DNA from: Setoptus koraiensis | Taxonomy: Eukaryota; Arthropoda | DNA: 64,000 nt | Assembly (NCBI GenBank): GCA_048013815.1 | Contig: CM106586.1 | Span: 18,352,001 to 18,416,000, forward strand | Direction of reading: 5' to 3' | Part shown: positions 11,246 to 24,200 of the stretch, one piece after another | Numbering within the stretch: the stretch's first letter is position 1 | Layout: every line of letters starts with the position of its first letter | Made by a program: the position numbers and the translations under genes | The notes under the pieces: generated by a model | The model's database searches: none | Told to the model about the DNA's origin: nothing | What the model saw: the letters and a program-made list of their open reading frames with translations, nothing else

Positions 11246-12678
11246 TCGCCCGTCATTGTTGGCCCGTTATTGCTGGCCCGTCGGCCCGGTGGCAGCCATA
11301 TTTGTGCCGGGGCCGGGCCGGCCTATGGGCGCGCCGCGCTGCCAAGTGGGCCGGCAAATATCGGTCACAGTGGCACACTGGCGATTGTACTCTAGTTAAT
11401 AGAGATATCGGCCGCTGGCCGCTAATGGAAAGTGCAGCGTCGGGCCCCAAAGATGACGCGCCTGTCATACATTATTGGATTACTGGCTGGCTGGCATCGA
11501 TGTGTCAAGTCAGTGTTGTTGTCCGCTCGTCGGGGGCAATCAGTTGACTTGTCGCATCATGCAAAGATAGTCTCACTGTGCCAGCGGGCCTCTCCACTGA
11601 GCGGGCCTCTCAGTTGCGGGACCCGCGCTCCGGTCCGAGTGGCACAGCCGCCCGCGCGGTCTGGCCCGGCCGCCCGGTTGGCCGCCCGGCTGCCAGGGGT
11701 CAGCTGGCCAGCCGGGCCTCTTAATGCAATTATATCATTGTTACACAACGCCCATTAGTGCGGCCAGTGGGCGCCAACTGGCCCAGCGACAACAAAGCGA
11801 CACAAGCTCGTCTCGGTGTCTTGCCAAGACAGTCTCGGTGCCCGCTGGCTTATGTCAGCCGGGCGCAAAAGTCAACTGAGCTCGCCCCAAAACTTGGGCC
11901 CTTTCAGTCACTGGGAGCGTCCGGTCGCTGGAAGCGCCAAATCGCGGGCCTCACTGGCCACCAGTGCGGCTGTCGGGTGCTAAAGGGTGCAAAGGGTGCG
12001 AAAGGGTGCATGGTCGGGCCGCTCGCCGCTTATTTGTGCGGTGCGCACAGTTTTGCGCAAACAATCTTCTTGGCGAAATGGATGGCCACGGCGCCGCGAC
12101 CAGAAATCGACCGCCGACGAGCTTGCCAGACCGGCGTGACACTGGACAGCGTAGCCCGGGGCCAGCGCAGCAATTAGTTGCGCACCCAACTTAATGATCG
12201 AGATGAGAGCTCGCTCATTAGCTGCTTGAGTCGGGCTTGCGCTCGCTCAATTGCGCTCGCTCCAGTGACCAGTGGCCAGTGTCCAGTGTCCAGTGTCCAG
12301 TGGCCAGTGGTCAGCCTGACAGTTGCAATGTGACGACGCGTCGCCATATCGCACCAATCTACTTAAGTCGCCCGCTGGGCCGGCTGGCGCTTGTGTCCGG
12401 CCCGCCGGGCGAGCCTGAGCAAACAAGCGAATTGTTTTCAGCGAATTGAGCCGGTCCGATCCGGCCCGATATTGGCTCGCGGGACAGCTCAAGCGTGACC
12501 GATCTGTGTGTCGCTGCAACTATCGTCATGTCCGCTCGCGCTTGCATACCCTCGTGGGCATACCCAAAACACCAAAATAAATAGGTGTTGTGTTTCTCAT
12601 TATCGCGACCGGCCCACCGTGCGGCGCATCGCGCTCGTCAGGATAATAATTACTATTTTGTCGGGCGCGCGCCTGTCT

Positions 12679-12760
12679 ATTCCGTCAATTCCGTCGATTC
12701 CGTCGATTCCGTCGATTCCGTCGATTCCGTCGATTCCGTCGATTCCGTCGATTCCGTCGA
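12679..12760. repeat. 9 bp minisatellite ATTCCGTCG
   Basis: About nine copies, nearly perfect. It is open in several frames on both strands, giving spurious frames with SIP, SVD, DGI and NRR repeats. Confidence 0.95.
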
Positions 12761-12849
12761 CTGTAGTCGGCGGTTGTGCGAGAGCCCGCCAACATCCACG
12801 GTGCACATGTAAACATGCTGCCAGATATACGCTTACGGGGCTTTGAGGC

Positions 12850-12904
12850 CCCGAGAGGCCCGCTCATCGGAGGCCCGCTCATCGGAGGCCCGATCGTCGG
12901 AGGC
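12850..12904. repeat. 15 bp repeat GAGGCCCGCTCATCG
   Basis: About three to four copies with minor changes. Confidence 0.75.
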
Positions 12905-13081
12905 TGTGATCAGATGCGGACTAATCAATTAGATTGCACGGCCGGCAGCCGAGTTCACGCGTGAATTTAAACCGCCTGCACAGTTTGCGCAGTGCCCAGA
13001 CCGGCCGCCTGGCGGCTGCCCGTCACCGGCCACAGTGGCCATTGTGGCCAGTTCCGGTCGCGTGGGCACCGGCCGCGACAA

Positions 13082-13130
13082 TGTTGTTGTTGTCGCTGTT
13101 GTTGTTGTTGTTGTTGTTGCTGTTGTTGTG
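13082..13130. repeat. GTT/GCT trinucleotide array
   Basis: Imperfect (GTT)n in non-coding DNA, flanked by GC-rich sequence. Confidence 0.85.
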
Positions 13131-13479
13131 CGTGTGACGCAATTGACTTTGCCACACAAACAACAAATTTGTCAGCCGAGATGTCCGGCCGCCGGCTTGG
13201 CTGCTGTAACTGGGCCGTCGGTATATCACGTTATCTGATCAATGACGCTTTAATTCCCGACGCCGCGGCCGCCGCGGCCGCCGCCGGCCCGATATGCAAC
13301 ACAAAAACTCGCAATGGTCGCTTGTTTCTTTTTGGCGGCGTCATGGTCCGGCAGTCGCTCAAACAGCCGCCATTGTGCAAGAATAACAATCGCATGACAA
13401 ATATTTACTTTGGCCCCCTCGAAGCGGCTCGCCGATCGCCGAGGGACGCATCGTCGTCGGTTTGTTTTGTGTGTCGTCA

Positions 13480-13570
13480 CTGTGTTGTTGTTGTTGTTGT
13501 TGCTGTTGTTGTTGTTGTCGTTGTTGTTGTTGGTGCTGTCGTTGCCGTTGTTGTTGCCGCTGTTGTTGCC
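13480..13570. repeat. GTT/GTC/GCT trinucleotide array
   Basis: About 90 bp of imperfect trinucleotide repeat. Confidence 0.85.
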
Positions 13571-15400
13571 GGTGGTTGCCTCTCTGCACACAATCTATCA
13601 AGTGAGCTCCAGCGAGCACCATCTCTGGACAGTATATAATAGACGCTTCGGCCACATAGGTAGCGGCTTAAACCCACACACGCCGGGCGCATTCGTGATC
13701 GCATGCAAACTCGCCCACTACATCGGCACGGGACCCCAATAACAACGAGGGCCGATTTTTTCAAACACGCCAGAGAGTCGCACGTTGTGTTTGTTGTTGT
13801 TGCGACGTGACACAAAATCGCCAGAGAGCGGCCCCCCGAATCAGTTGTTGAGAGCGCTTTGTTTGCTCTCTCGAACTGACCCAATCTCGCCCGACAGCTC
13901 GCACTGGAACGCGTTCGATTAGCGCCCCGGCCTCGCCGATTCGTCACCGAATTGGCGCCCGAATTTCTTCAATTGCTTTCTCGCATTGCGGCTCCGCTCA
14001 CAAGTTGTCAGTATCGGCGGCGCTCGGCTCGCCAGCGGAGCTGTAAGCAATAGACAGGAGCGGCCGGCAGCGCCAGCCCACACCAGCCGCTCATACCCGG
14101 CCCTATAGAGGTGCCCAAAATGACGCACCGCCGCTATGATACCGGGTATGTTGGGCGCCAGTTTTCGAAGCCAGCTTTCGAAGCCAGTTTTCGAAGCCGG
14201 TGGCGGCCGGTGAGCGGGCGGCTTTGCGGCTGCCCGTTCACGAGTGGTCGGCCAATAATCGCGTGGCCGATTATTAGCCGACCGTTCGCGGCGGGCGACC
14301 AGTTTTAGCGCGCTATTCAAGAGCGCAACGAGTCGGGTTCGGGTTTTGAATTTTCAGCGGCTCGTTGGCTGGCAGATTTTTTCATAGGCAGGCGCCAAAA
14401 AGGGGCCCAGATGCCCGCAAGCGCGCACTTGATAATTGCACTGGTAGTAATCAAGCGATGAGTGACGGGCGATGAGTAATGAGCAATAAGTAATGAGTAA
14501 TGAGCTGGGCGATGGGGCCAAATTGAGAGTCTAGTCGCAATCTAATACACGATCTGTGTTGTGGCGCTGGCCGTCGTTTATTTGATGGGCGCTGGTTGGC
14601 TTTTTGCTGCCAGCCACAAGTCGCGCACAACTCGTCTCGCGCTGACCAGCTCGTAATGATGGCGAGTGGTCATATTATAACATGTTATTATATTTTGGCG
14701 AGCCGCCATTCGAGTGCCGCCGAGAGAATCGGCGATTTATCGAGATTTCGCACAGAATCGCATTGAATCGGGCGCTCACATTTTCGCCGGCGAGCTCGGT
14801 GTGACAAGTGAGAAGGGGCGAGCTCGGTGTGGCGAGCGAGAAGGGGCGAAAGTGGGGCCCACGAGTGGCTGATGTATGGCGCCCGGTCGACAGTGCGCAC
14901 CGTGCACCAGAGTGCGCCGGCAGAGTGCGCTGGCAGAGTCGGGTGCACGACGCTGCAAATCGGACACCACTCTCGCCACTTATAATCCCATCTCAGCCGT
15001 AGTGGACAGTGTTGCAGCAAAGCCAATTTTGAGGATAGGTCAGTCAGAGCGACAGGCGCCCGACGAGAGCCCATCGAGAGATATCTCTAAATTCATAAGC
15101 TGGCGCAATTGTACTTTCAAGTTATTGCTATAGGCCACATATTGGATGGGCGCAATATCTCGAAAGTGAGCAGCTCAGTTCGGGCCCAACTGCGGCCCGA
15201 TCGCGGGCTCGCTGCGGGCTGGCCGCTGGGGCCGCGAGCCAGTTCGGCTCGAATGGGGCCCATCTCGTTTGGGCCGAGCCGAGGCGAAGGCGCGACTGAA
15301 GTGTCAGCCACGGCACACGATATACACATGATGTAACAGTAATCTCGTCTCTTTTTATTTGCCAATCCGGTTTGTTCGGTCTGTCGGTGGGGCCGGCGAG

Positions 15401-15460
15401 ACTCGCTGGCTGGTAGCGAGACTCGCTGGCTGGTAGCGAGACTCGCTGGCTGGTAGCGAG
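15401..15460. repeat. 20 bp minisatellite, three perfect copies
   Basis: Unit actcgctggctggtagcgag repeats exactly three times, with a leading partial copy. Confidence 0.95.
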
Positions 15461-15905
15461 AAATTTGCAAAGAGGCAAAGCTTGAGTTGGATTGGGGCGG
15501 AATATTTTGCGCAATATCTTGGGCAACATTGTGCTGTTTGCGACGACGAGCAAGAGGCCAACGGGCAACTGTGATTGTACATACGCAGTGTACGGCCACA
15601 ACAACAACCTTGCGCACACCTTGAAGATGGGGCCCCAGATAAGAGGGCCTACTTTGGGGCTTGTTTGCAAGCGCTTTTTGTGCTGTGTCTGGCGCTGCCG
15701 GAGTAGTGCAAATTCGAGCAAAAGTACCGGACTTTTGCTCCAACTTGTTTGTGTCTCTTCAATGGCTGCTCTTTTGTGAACTTGACACTGTTACAACATT
15801 ATGATATGTATAAAATGAAAAAATATTAAATGATACATGCATGATATATACATGCAGCTGTATGTTTGACAACGGACATCATTACAAGCTCGTCGCTGCA
15901 ATATC

Positions 15906-15947
15906 CTCATGCCAGATCCTCATGCCAGATCCTCATGCCAGATTCTT
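15906..15947. repeat. 13 bp repeat CCTCATGCCAGAT
   Basis: Three consecutive copies. Confidence 0.85.
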
Positions 15948-18033
15948 ATATGTATCCGATGACAGTTACAGTATTCACATATTTATGTCAACTCGTTGGC
16001 CTCTGCTCGTGTTCGGCTCCACACGAGTAGAGAGGCCAACGAGGGGCACGCGTTTGTTGGTTGTTGGTTGTTGCATCGTTGAGTCGAGGCCCAACATGCA
16101 GTTACGTTCAGCAGAGAGGTCAGAGAGGTCAGAGCGGCCAGAGATAGCCGATGATGGCGTGTTAGTGGCGGCTTAGCAAAACGCGTTTAGCCATTGTGTT
16201 TAGTGTCTCGGTGTCTAGACACATTTCGCTAACACAAAGTCACAAAGTTGTAAAACACTGACCGCAATATGCACAAGCCGCTATTTGTTTGTTGGCGCGC
16301 AAGTCGCCACACGATTCTTCAGAGCCCAACAGTTGCCACGGACGTTCGCATAATTACTTGCTCTGGGCCCCAGAGTCTGGGCTCGCTGGCAAATGTATCA
16401 TACGCTGAAATATACGCATATATTTGCATCTTGCTCTGTGGCCGACACACAAGCTGTCATGCTGTTCATGCTGATTCAGCAATGACCAATCTTTCCGCTA
16501 ATCGGTCAATAGTTAATAAATTAATTAAAAATTAATTAGGCGCGCCATTGCGCCCGCTAATTAATTACTAACTAATTGGCCCTGCATAGTCATGCGAATT
16601 CAATAATTGAACTGGCCGCAAGAGAAACAAAATGATTGAATCGCAGCTCGTCACAAACTCGAATACTTCACACCGCTGCACACATGTAGCCCACATGATG
16701 TGGGCCGTTTCGGCTGTCACGAAATAGCATTTGTGACCTCAATAGCGACCTTTTCAAACAATACCATTTTCGCCCGTTGTGTCCGACATATCGGACATTT
16801 ATTTTATCTTAATTTAAATACAGTGCGCACCACTAACAAGTAGTTGTGACTCACAACTTGTGAGTGATTCAAGTGCGCCCGCACCCGTCCACAGCGACTG
16901 TTTATCAGCCGAGTGTTTATCCGACGAGTATTTATAATAAGCCAGCGCCAATATCCGACGCTGGCCAGCTTTGCAGCGGCCGGTTGCTGTTGTACGGGCT
17001 CATTTGCAATGGTTTATCGACGGTAATTGATTGGAAGCCGAACAGAATTAATTGAGCAGTGGCGGCCGCCAAAAGTGTAACAAAATAAGATAGTTAGTCC
17101 CATGATCTGCGGATTATACCCGCCATCACCGCACCCATGTGATAATCAGAGGCCAGCCGATCTCTAAATGACATCATGTTCACACTTAATCCCGGCCGGC
17201 ATCTCACCTGCGGATCGCGCGTTCGGATCGCGCGTTCGGATCGGGCGTTCGAATCAAGTGCTCAGATCGAATGAGAGGTATTAGGTATCAAGTGTTGGGT
17301 ATTAAGTTTGCGTATTACGTATTGGCTGTAGCTGGTAGCCGAGGGGGCACAACAAGATAACAAGAGCACGACAACAGTGTTAACACTGGATCCAATGGCT
17401 TGGGGCGCTCAAAAAAGGGGCCCCACTAGACGTCGGTTGTTTGTGCCGGCCGGCTAAGCTCGACCACCTGGGAACAAGTGGCAGCCATACAAGCCAGTTG
17501 GTGGTTAAAATTGGCCGATAAATTGTTTTTGTCATCAGCTGACAATGTTGCTGGTGGGCATGTTGTTGGCCTGAACTGATTTAGACTGACTCACTGGGGC
17601 CCCGTTGGCTGGCGCAAACTGTTTACAATTCGTTGTGGTCCGTTCGCTCGGGACCCCAAACACACGCACAAACAGTTGGAACATACCGACAGAGATACGG
17701 ACAGAGGCAAGCGGCAATCAGTGGTGAAAAGTTGCCGATGACTAACAACAACTATTCACTTTGTTGTTATTTCTAATAGTGTCGCACGTCCGTGGCATTA
17801 CATAACCCCGTTTGAGCTGTGTACGCCAGTGCTATATGTGGCAGTGATATCACCAATACGCCAGTGCTATATATAACACTGCAGTATTGGTGCAAGTGAG
17901 TCGCGAATGTCGCTATAATCGGCTGTTCCGCTCACTTTGCACAGTGTGCCCGCTATTTGCCTACGATTACGTGATTTAAATACCAGACGACCGATTGTGC
18001 GGCGCGCCAGCCACCGGCAATACTTAATAATAG

Positions 18034-18056
18034 ATGTGTGTGTGTGTGTGTGTGTA
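18034..18056. repeat. (TG)n microsatellite
   Basis: Dinucleotide run. Other TG/AC runs occur at 18770-18793, 31972-31992, 37270-37290, 38938-38962, 48100-48128 and 54990-55011. Confidence 0.9.
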
Positions 18057-18222
18057 TTATGTAATAAGTCTGCAGTAATCTCTCGGTGTGATCTGGGCCC
18101 CATTTCTGGTCATGGCCACTGGTAATTGGCCGCACTGTGTTACGTAACAACTCACACACACAATGGAGGAAATCTGGACAAATCTTGCGTGAGACTGTCA
18201 CCAGAAATGGCCGCACAGCACT

Positions 18223-18300
18223 GACGTTACCAGTGACGTTACCAGTGACGTTACCAGTGACGTTGCCAGTGACGTTACCAGTGACGTTACCAGTGACGTT
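18223..18300. repeat. 12 bp minisatellite GACGTTACCAGT
   Basis: About 6.5 copies with one substitution. The unit length is a multiple of three, so open frames reading TLPV or TGNV repeats result. Confidence 0.95.
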
Positions 18301-19097
18301 AGCAGGTCCAGCCAGTGGGGCCACCTTTGCGCCCTTGGCTGGATTGGCGTGATTTGGCACATCTAGCCAAGGCATTGATCCCTGGCTGTTGGCGCACAGC
18401 AGCATTTATGGTATGCTGTGCATTTATGGTATGGTCAGGGGCCCAAAAGAGAGTTGTGACAACAAACAAAAGATGCCAGCCGTCATTGTATGCTCAACAA
18501 TGTCAAGTGAGCACGCACTTTCTCAGTTGGGCCCCAATGAGTGGCATTTAAGCACAAACTGGGGCCAATTCAATAGCTATCTATCAGTGGTGCAACAACG
18601 ACCAAATTCATGTTGCGTAAGTGGCGCCAGCAGCGACGTAATGATCATGAACAAAAAGAATTGGCCCCCACCCCCACACACACACTGTGAGAAATAACAG
18701 AGAAATAACCCCCTCTGCCCCCCGCACACACGCACACACACGCACACACTGTGTCAACGTAATTTCTATACACACACACACACACACACACACGCACCAA
18801 GGCAAGCTCGTTCAAGTTGGCGGCCGGCTGAAGAAGCTCGGCGAGCCAATGAAGGCAAAAATGAAAGTGAATAAGCTCGCGCTTGCACGCGCCTAAGCCC
18901 GTCCTAATGTCTAATGATGATCAACGGAATAGAGCGATACAAGCGCCCCCTCGCCCGGCCCCCAGATACTGTTGCGAGCAGACGCAAATGTCAGGAAAAT
19001 GTTTGAGAAGTGGGGCCCCACTTTGTAGCAACAACAGAGTATAGAAAGATGTTTATTATTGTGAATTATCATGCTTTGATGCACAGCAACAACGGCA

Positions 19098-19145
19098 ACA
19101 ACAGCGCCAACAACAGCGCCAACAACAGCGCCAACAACAGCGCCA
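19098..19145. repeat. 12 bp repeat CAACAACAGCGC
   Basis: Four copies, related to the CAN arrays elsewhere in the window. Confidence 0.9.
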
Positions 19146-19567
19146 GCCACTGGCCTTGCTCACCGCCAATGCGCCCCCATTTGTATCATTTGCGGCCTCA
19201 TCCATTTAATCAAGCCACTGGCGAGCCCCCTTTCCTTAATGGTGCCCATAATGATATCCGGTTGGCCGGGCCAATCAAGCGGCCATTGTTGCCGCTGTCG
19301 TACACCACATATACATAGGCATATATGTGAGAGTATGATATTGAGAGTTGAGATTTCTACAATCTAGAATTAGCACAAAGCCGCTGCTGCTGCTGCACAA
19401 ACTATAAGTATGCCATTCATGATAATAATGATTTTTCGCGTTGTCACAATGTAGCCCCTACATTGCAGAGTCATGCCAGGCCAAGACACGAAAACGTCAG
19501 GCCAAATCTCGGCTGCCTCGGCCTACCTGACAGATGAACAGAGGCACCGTCCAATAGAGATCTGTTG

Positions 19568-19649
19568 GAATTCCGACAGATTTCCAATTGAAATTCCGAC
19601 AGATTTCCAGTTGAAATTCCGACAGATTTCCAATTGAAATTCCGATAGA
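19568..19649. repeat. 24 bp minisatellite with GATTTCCAATTGAAATTCCG core
   Basis: About 3.4 copies. Each unit contains a near-palindromic CCAATTGAAATT segment. Confidence 0.9.
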
Positions 19650-20604
19650 TTGGCAACAGGCCAATCGAACACGACTTGTGCTACACAAGCGTATTTAATC
19701 GATTATTGTTATTTGCATATCATCATCAGGCGGGCGCCAGCTGAACTACGAGATCTTTATTGGGGCCCACAATTAAATGCAGCGCCACACAGCGAGAGAG
19801 TGCAAACTGATAATGATTACATAATGATTCAACAGACGCCGCTAGTCGTCGTCAATCTCGGCCAATCTTTCGCCTGGGCGTCGCTCTGTGGCCGCTTATC
19901 TTATCTTGTTGCGTTTCACGTCGTCATCTCATTACGTCTTATCGCCAGTAGCCGTTTGCACGTTGCAAGTTGCAACTGGCTACCGGCAAATATCCGCGAA
20001 TTTTGTGCATTCGGTGACTATGACACTGACAACTTGCGACTCGCGTCATTGCGAGACTCCCAGTCCGAAAGACAACAAAACAGCCACTGCGGCTCAGTTT
20101 GTTCGCTGCCGAGTGGGGCCCACGATAACTGGATCCGCTGTGATTGCGCGCCAGTCGGCGACCAGTTGGATACAGCGCCATTGATACACGCATATTTATC
20201 CATGTAGCCATGTAGCATATCCGGCATATCCTATTTTTGGCTCAATATATATTCAGGCACAGGCGTATAGGGCACGGAACAGGGCAACAGGGAACAATAA
20301 TTTTGGTTTGTTTTGAATATTTAAATGATGGTCGCAGTTGATATCAGCACCTCGCAGCAGCAAATTGCGCCATCTATTACATCATCGCTGTATTTTGCAT
20401 AACTGTATTAGTTGTTGTTGCGCGCTGGCGGGGGCGCACATTCCGTCCACCAGGCACAGTTAAGCAACATGCTATTGCGATATGGGCGCGCGCGCGCGGA
20501 TAATTGGACTTTGGGCCCCACGGAATGAATCAAACTGAAGCTCAGGGCAATTTTCTCTCTCGCACTGTCTCTTCTTCTGGTTTGCTGGGCGCCCCCTGGG
20601 CTCA

Positions 20605-20653
20605 CTCTGACTCAGAGTCTCTGACTCAGGGTCTCTGACTCAGGGTCTCTGAC
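20605..20653. repeat. 14 bp repeat CTCTGACTCAGGGT
   Basis: Three and a half copies. Confidence 0.85.
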
Positions 20654-21098
20654 AAACACAAGAATGCGATACAGTCCGAAATCGAGTGGCGCCGGATAAT
20701 AAGATCATCATGCTCAAGTGCTTTAATTCACCTGGATGATCTAATGTTGTGTTGTTTGCATGTTGGTGTCCGTTCTCTGGCGTGCACAAACGTAACTTGT
20801 GTGTATATATACGCAACAACGTCGGATATCATTCATAGATATACATTGCGCACGAGTCACATGATTGCTGGGGCCCCACAAGATTTGTGTGCCAATGATG
20901 TGCGCGGGAGCGGGGGCCCGCCGGCATTTGCTGGCTTGTGGGGCCCACAATCTAGACTGCACAATCTAGAGCGACCGACAGCGGGTTTGTTTCCGAGAAC
21001 ACACACACACACAATTACTAGTGGTACAAGTCAAAGTAATGTCTACTAAATCAAATAATAATAATATAACACTTATCATAACCTTCATCTAGCTGGCT

Positions 21099-21123
21099 CG
21101 CGTAGTATATTTGATACTACGCG
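21099..21123. repeat. Perfect hairpin, 10 bp stem, 5-base loop
   Basis: CGCGTAGTAT, loop ATTTG, then ATACTACGCG. Confidence 0.85.
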
Positions 21124-21362
21124 CCGGCAAGACTGGCAATTGCAATATCCAGCATGCCACATACAGACAAAAGTTTCGCCCCAGATACCCCAACCCGATA
21201 TAGAGATACCTTGCGCTACAGCGGCTCCATTTAATAGGTATTGCGGGGCTGCTTGTTTGTGGGGCCCAGCGAGTATGCAGAGTGCGAATGTTAGTTTCGC
21301 CAGGCACTTTCGATGAATGCTCTCTGTCGGGGAACGAACTCATTTGAGCGTAAGATTAGGTT

Positions 21363-21407
21363 AGCTCGAGACGACTCGAGCTCGAGGTTAGGTGGTCGTC
21401 TCGAGCT
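21363..21407. repeat. Perfect 13 bp inverted repeat rich in CTCGAG
   Basis: AGCTCGAGACGAC (21363-21375) and its exact reverse complement (21395-21407), with a 19-base loop that contains further CTCGAG palindromes. Confidence 0.8.
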
Positions 21408-21819
21408 CGAGAAATGCACACACACACTCTATCTATCTATCCGCTGAGATTTCCATGGGGCCAAAATCTTTTATTCTTTACCAATGAATAATGGTATTTT
21501 CGCCCCCGTGGGCTCCGATGGGCACCCAAACGAAACGCGCCCAGTCAAATTGCAAATGCGAAATGGCAGCTGTAGCGCGTACGTATATCAACATGGCAAG
21601 TGGGCCAAAAGTCTGAAGTGTGCCACTCCGAAGAATAATGCGCGATTTGCTTGCTCGAGCAGGCGACAATTAGTTGTCGGTGGTGCCCATCGGACGCTCC
21701 AATTGCAACGCTCTCTTCGGATCGGATCGGCCCGCTCGTCGGCGGCGGCGGCGGCGGCGGGTTTAAATTCTCCCCGAGAGAGGCGCCATTCGTGACCATT
21801 ATGGCGCCACCAGTTATAT

Positions 21820-21933
21820 CTTTGTTGTTGTCGTCGTTGTTGTTGTCGTCGTTGTTGTTGTCGTTGTTGTTGTTGCTGTCGTTGTTGTTGTTGTTGTTTC
21901 TGTTGTTGTTGCTGTCGTTGATGTTGTTGTTGC

Positions 21934-21967
<34 letters not shown>

Positions 21968-21985
21968 GCTGTTGCTGTTGTAGTT
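21820..21985. repeat. Long GTT/GTC/GCT trinucleotide array
   Basis: About 165 bp. It reads as polyN or polyQ on the minus strand and polyL on the plus strand. It has no gene-like context. Confidence 0.9.
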
Positions 21986-22936
21986 GGCAGAGCAAATGCC
22001 GGCAAACGGCACCAAACGCAACGAGCGGCACGTTTGGGGATCCCCGCTCGCCAGCCTCGAGAATGCCGAGTCGAGATTGATTGATCCAGCTAACGCGGGC
22101 CACCAATATCAGCCGAGTGTGTTGTTGGCTGACAGTCGGCCGACACTCTCAGCCTGAGAGTCTCAGGCTAAGCGAGTTGCCAGCAGACAGTAAATAAAGC
22201 AAACAACGTACAATTGCCATGCAACTTGCATAACTAAATTGTGATTATGCACGCAAGCACACAAAGAAAACCATTTATAATTTCTTTCAAGTGTGGGGGT
22301 GGGGGCCGGGGCCAAACAAAATGCTCGATGCGTCCCGTCGATGGCTACCAATGGCTACCAATTGCGTAAACTGTAAACTCAAAAGTGCAAACAATCCAAT
22401 CATTTGTTGGCCGACATAGAGACACTTAAGACTGGCGAGAAGAAAAGAAAAGAGAGGGAGAAATCTTTTTTTGGCAACAAAGAGATAATGTTGAAACGTT
22501 GTTGTTGTTGTTGCACACGAAGCACCATTGGTAATTTCTCCCCGCTGGCCCGTTGCGGGACCCCAGAGCCCCGGCCTACACAGTGTGTCGAGTAGAGCCG
22601 GCTCAGACGGACGGGCTGCCGGATTGGGGCGTGCGGCTTTTGGCCTGGCCTGGGCCCCAGTGCGCCAGTGTAAATCCAACGTAATGATGATACGAATATG
22701 GCCAGGTGAGCGAGCCTAGAGCTGCCATTATATCCATGCATAATGGTGACGGTAATCGAGTAATAGATACAAAGGCCAGTGTGTCCATTATGCGCGCCAT
22801 ACCATATCATCATCTATTTGTATGTGGGTGCAAAATACACACTTCACACTTGGCGCCCTTGTCTATAGACAACGGCCAGGTGAGCTGAAATTGCGACTTA
22901 TGAGCGCACAGTAATTGCAATGGCTCGTTTTGATGC

Positions 22937-23008
22937 GCGACTCTCGCTTGTGGGGCGACTCTCGCTTGTGGGGCGACTCTCGCTTGTGGGGCGACTCTCG
23001 CTTGTGGG
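22937..23008. repeat. 18 bp minisatellite GCGACTCTCGCTTGTGGG
   Basis: Four perfect head-to-tail copies. Confidence 0.95.
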
Positions 23009-23666
23009 GCGCCCAGGTGACGGTGTCAGCGAAAAGAATGGCGAAAGAGCGGCGCGGATATTTAATCAAACAACTGCCACGGGCCAGCTAGAGCAGCTCA
23101 CATTGGGGGCCTATAAAATGGGGCCTGCCAGCGACTCACAGCCAGCCAAGGGTCTGTGTGGGGGCACGCGAAGCCGGCCGCGAGCCAGGTCCGCCCACGA
23201 CAAGGATGGCGCGCGATAATGACGACAATGGGGCCGACATCTACGACAAATTGTCCTGACCGAACGAGCGTGTCGCGAGCTGTGATCCAGTCGCTAGGTG
23301 GCCCAAGCCGAATAGTAGCGCCCCCGTTATCGCGAGCGAACCTGACAAGCTCGTTGCTGTTGGCCGTTGTTGGTGTTGCTCTGGCCGTTGTTGGTGTTGC
23401 CGTTTTAGCGTGTTTAAATCACATTAGCAAGCGACAGATAGATTGAGCGAAAAGGATGATTGGCGACAGACAATAAGCTCGCTCGATAAATAGATCGGGG
23501 CCCAATCCATTTCGCTGGCCGCTCGGCGCGTTCGCTGTGGCGGCGCTCGCAGCAGAAACTGTTCGCCATCAAAGCGCCCTTTTGGGCTTAAATAGATTCG
23601 CCCTCTTCCTCGTTGCAAGTTGCAACGGTCAAACTGGTTCGCAGTCTCAAAGCCGAACGCTGCTCA

Positions 23667-23714
23667 AATAGTCTACTTGAAATAGTCTATTTGAAATAGT
23701 CTATTTGAAATAGA
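23667..23714. repeat. 14 bp repeat AATAGTCTATTTGA
   Basis: About 3.5 copies with one change. Confidence 0.85.
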
Positions 23715-24200
23715 CGCTCAATTGAATGGCGCGGTCGAATCACGTCGCGCAAATTACACAATAACGTTGCCGTGGCCGACGATCCGTTCGCGCTGACGAT
23801 CCGTTCGCGCCGGCAACGGCCACAGAGATTGGCTGCAACACATTGTATGGATATTTATTATTTATTAGCCGCTTTCTGGCCGCTGCGAGCCGCTTGGAAA
23901 TTGTGAAAAAGATGAAAAATTCCGCTCCCAATTGGCCCGATAATTGCCCGATATTTGGCACACGACACTAGCGCCAGACGGCAAGATTTTGCGGCCACGA
24001 CCGATACTTCCACAAGCCATCCATTGTGGCAATCTATTGTGTTGTCGAGCTCATGCGCTTGAGCTGGGCGCCTTGTGCCCCAGCAAGCGAACAAATATCG
24101 GCGCCGGAAGTCGGGCTGCGTCGTAGCCAGTTTTTGCAAAGCTGGCACAAAATGTAAAAGCGATAGAGGAAATAGTTGAAATAGTTGAGCTGAAACTCAC

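Larger units (their letters stand above)
10503..24200. other. Large GC-rich non-coding region
   Basis: No exon was recognised on either strand. The long open frames are products of GC-rich and trinucleotide-repeat composition and overlap in several frames. The region holds about 27 GGGCCC words, many minisatellites (listed separately), GTT/GTC arrays (13082-13130, 13480-13570, 21820-21985), and dinucleotide runs (18034-18056, 18770-18793). The last coding exon of the dpr gene (minus strand) should lie here or beyond, because its exon 4 ends in a donor at 24200, but I could not identify it. Confidence 0.5.

Noticed and set aside
17240-17260. TTCGAATC, a possible tRNA B-box
   Set aside because: No matching A-box, acceptor stem or anticodon arm could be built around it. 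Other TTCGA words in the window also failed.
18223-18300. Regularly repeated 12-mers that might recall a CRISPR array
   Set aside because: The units are head-to-tail with no spacers, in a eukaryotic genome. It is an ordinary minisatellite.
21588-22106. Long polyQ/polyN open frames on the minus strand
   Set aside because: They are read from a GTT/GTC/GCT array that is open in several frames on both strands. There is no splice or start context.
24051-24200. Read-through of dpr exon 4 past the GTGAGT donor to a nearby stop
   Set aside because: The extension (VSFSSTISTISSIAFTFCAS...) does not resemble the final Ig2 strand or the dpr C-terminus. The donor follows YTCL at a position where dpr genes commonly have an intron.
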